DNA from: Desulfuromonas sp. CSMB_57 | GTDB lineage: Bacteria > Desulfobacterota > Desulfuromonadia > Desulfuromonadales > Syntrophotaleaceae | Reading direction: 5' to 3' | DNA length: 32,112 bases | Assembly (NCBI RefSeq): GCF_020194955.2 | Contig: NZ_JAFCIY020000007.1 | Location: forward strand, 1-32,112 | Shown here: positions 31,428 to 32,112 of the stretch, piece by piece | Layout of the letters: each line of letters begins with the position of its first letter | How positions within the stretch are numbered: position 1 is the first letter of the stretch | Notes under the pieces: generated by a model | Told to the model about the DNA's origin: nothing | The model's input: the letters and a program-made list of their open reading frames with translations, nothing else | The model's database searches: none | Made by a program: the position numbers and the translations under genes

Positions 31428-31754
31428 GTGCGTCCTTCCCGCTGCCAGCCGATTGACCTGTATGATCAGGCCGTCGACATGCGCAAGAGCTTCGAGGGCC
31501 TGAGCACCTTGGTCGAGGCCGCCTTTCCCGGCCGGCTATTGAACGGCTCGCTGTTTTTGTTTCTCAACCGCCGCCGCACCCTCATCAAGATCCTCTATTG
31601 GGAGGGTGACGGCTTTGCCATCTGGTACAAGCGGCTGGAAAAGGGCACCTTCTCGGGCTGTTTCAGCGGTCGGCGGGAGCTGACCCGCCAGCAGTTCGTC
31701 CTGCTGCTCGAAGGAGTGGTGCCAAGGCGCCTAAGTAGTCGATTTTCCTTGTAG
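31428..31754 (+). CDS. tnpB: IS66 accessory protein TnpB
   Basis: 108 residues, beginning at GTG 31428 or a close in-frame alternative. The core 'DMRKSFEGLSTLVEAAF' and 'GSLFLFLNRRRTLIKILYWEGDGFAIWYKRLEKGTF' (residues about 35-70) are the IS66 Orf2 signature. Length matches the usual 115 or so. It begins three bases after tnpA. The last residues ('VVPRRLSSRFSL') do not match typical TnpB ends, so the 3' end may be slightly altered. TnpB is needed for IS66 transposition, but its exact role is unknown. Confidence 0.88.
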   Translation: MRPSRCQPIDLYDQAVDMRKSFEGLSTLVEAAFPGRLLNGSLFLFLNRRRTLIKILYWEGDGFAIWYKRLEKGTFSGCFSGRRELTRQQFVLLLEGVVPRRLSSRFSL

Positions 31755-31795
31755 GTATTGGCTCTTGCCGCTTCTTTTCCAGACCGATTTGTGCT

Positions 31796-32010
31796 ATGTT
31801 TTCCGCCATGAAAAACCGGGGCGACAAGACAACGGCCGGACTCCCCGTCCAGGATCTTCTGCGGCAAAAGGATGCCAGCATCGAGGCCCTGCAAGCGCAG
31901 GTTGCTCTGTTGAGCGAGCAGCTCGCCTGGCTGCAGAGACAGCTCTTCGGTCGCCGCAGCGAACGGCTGGTGGGCGATCTCGACCGCCATACCCTGCCGC
32001 TGGATTTTGG
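31796..32010 (+). pseudogene. tnpC: 5' fragment of IS66 transposase tnpC
   Basis: From ATG 31796 (or 31808) the frame reads 'DLLRQKDASIEALQAQVALL' and 'LAWLQRQLFGRRSERL', the leucine-zipper-like N-terminus of the IS66 DDE transposase, up to 'DRHTLPLDFG'. At 32,010 it enters unrelated sequence and stops at 32,050. The DDE core is missing, so this copy cannot transpose by itself. Confidence 0.8.
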
Positions 32011-32112
32011 TGTCACTGGTAATGCAATAATGGCCCAAAAACGGCAATGAAAAGTGTACCACCCCGGAACCGTGGTATTCCTCCTTGAGGAAAGGAGGGA
32101 TGCCGATGATCG
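32011..32112 (+). mobile_element. left end of a probable IS21-type element inserted in tnpC
   Basis: At 32,011 the tnpC homology ends and a sequence starting TGTCACTGG begins. Within 100 bases comes AGGAGGG (32,092-32,100) with an ATG at 32,107, in ideal position for the first gene of an insertion sequence, which runs out of the window. The TG terminus and short leader are like IS21 elements. The terminal sequence does not match the IS-like end at 1-67, so these are different elements. Family is tentative. Confidence 0.45.

Larger units (their letters stand above)
31047..32010 (+). mobile_element. IS66-family insertion sequence, 5' part, disrupted
   Basis: The left end starts with GTAAGCG at 31,047, the usual IS66 terminus. 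Inside are the three standard genes in order: tnpA (with an in-frame stop), tnpB and the start of tnpC. tnpC stops being recognisable at 32,010, where a TG-starting sequence begins. The right end is not in the window, so the 8-bp target duplication cannot be checked; CTTTAAGG just left of the element would be one copy. Confidence 0.78.

Overview
The window is bacterial chromosomal DNA. Gene content points to an anaerobic, GC-rich member of the Desulfuromonadota (Geobacter/Desulfuromonas-like): an AckA/Pta acetate module, a 2[4Fe-4S] ferredoxin, DUF1573, MJ0042-type zinc-ribbon and MauE-type proteins, a beta-lysylated EF-P system, many radical SAM/Fe-S proteins and a probable selenoprotein. This assignment is inferred from gene families, not from a marker gene.

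Region 1 (about 1-19,470) is compact GC-rich housekeeping DNA. It starts with what looks like the tail of an IS21-type element and a tRNA-Arg(CCG) with its own promoter and terminator. Then come a DUF1573 exported protein, hpt, a zinc-ribbon membrane protein, a small ferredoxin with a TTG start, convergent ackA and pta sharing a bidirectional terminator, a TonB-like protein and an FmdB-type zinc ribbon. A leftward run follows (ACT-domain regulator, def, cdd, udp), then a tightly coupled rightward run (release-factor-like, SlyX-like, rhodanese, MauE/DoxX-like, B12-type radical SAM, epmB). Next is the leftward pair efp-epmA, converging on epmB, so the substrate and both enzymes of EF-P lysine modification are together. 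mscL, an ABC-F ATPase, a yeast-type cytosine deaminase and a rhodanese-like lipoprotein follow. The rhodanese is interrupted by an in-frame TGA in its active-site loop. A stem-loop with a GGTCT apical loop lies 21 nt downstream, so it is most simply read as a selenocysteine protein.

Region 2 (about 19,700-27,130) becomes a mosaic. An HDOD-GGDEF signalling protein is followed by a permease/exported methyltransferase pair, then a frameshifted RelE-family toxin joined at a clean junction to the duplicated tail of an HDOD-GGDEF gene. A two-gene unit follows (formyltransferase plus TupA-like ATP-grasp ligase), then a second, decayed copy of the toxin-antitoxin locus.

Region 3 (about 27,190-32,112) is mobile DNA: a group II intron with its maturase, an AT-rich island encoding one exported protein with a BamE/SmpA-like C-terminus, and an IS66-family element (tnpA with an in-frame stop, intact tnpB, 5' part of tnpC) cut by the start of a probable IS21-type element.

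Functional themes are acetate/acetyl-CoA interconversion (ackA, pta), purine and pyrimidine salvage (hpt, udp, cdd, cytosine deaminase), translation quality (def, efp/epmA/epmB, RF-like, ABC-F) and sulfur/redox chemistry (two rhodaneses, MauE-like, ferredoxin).
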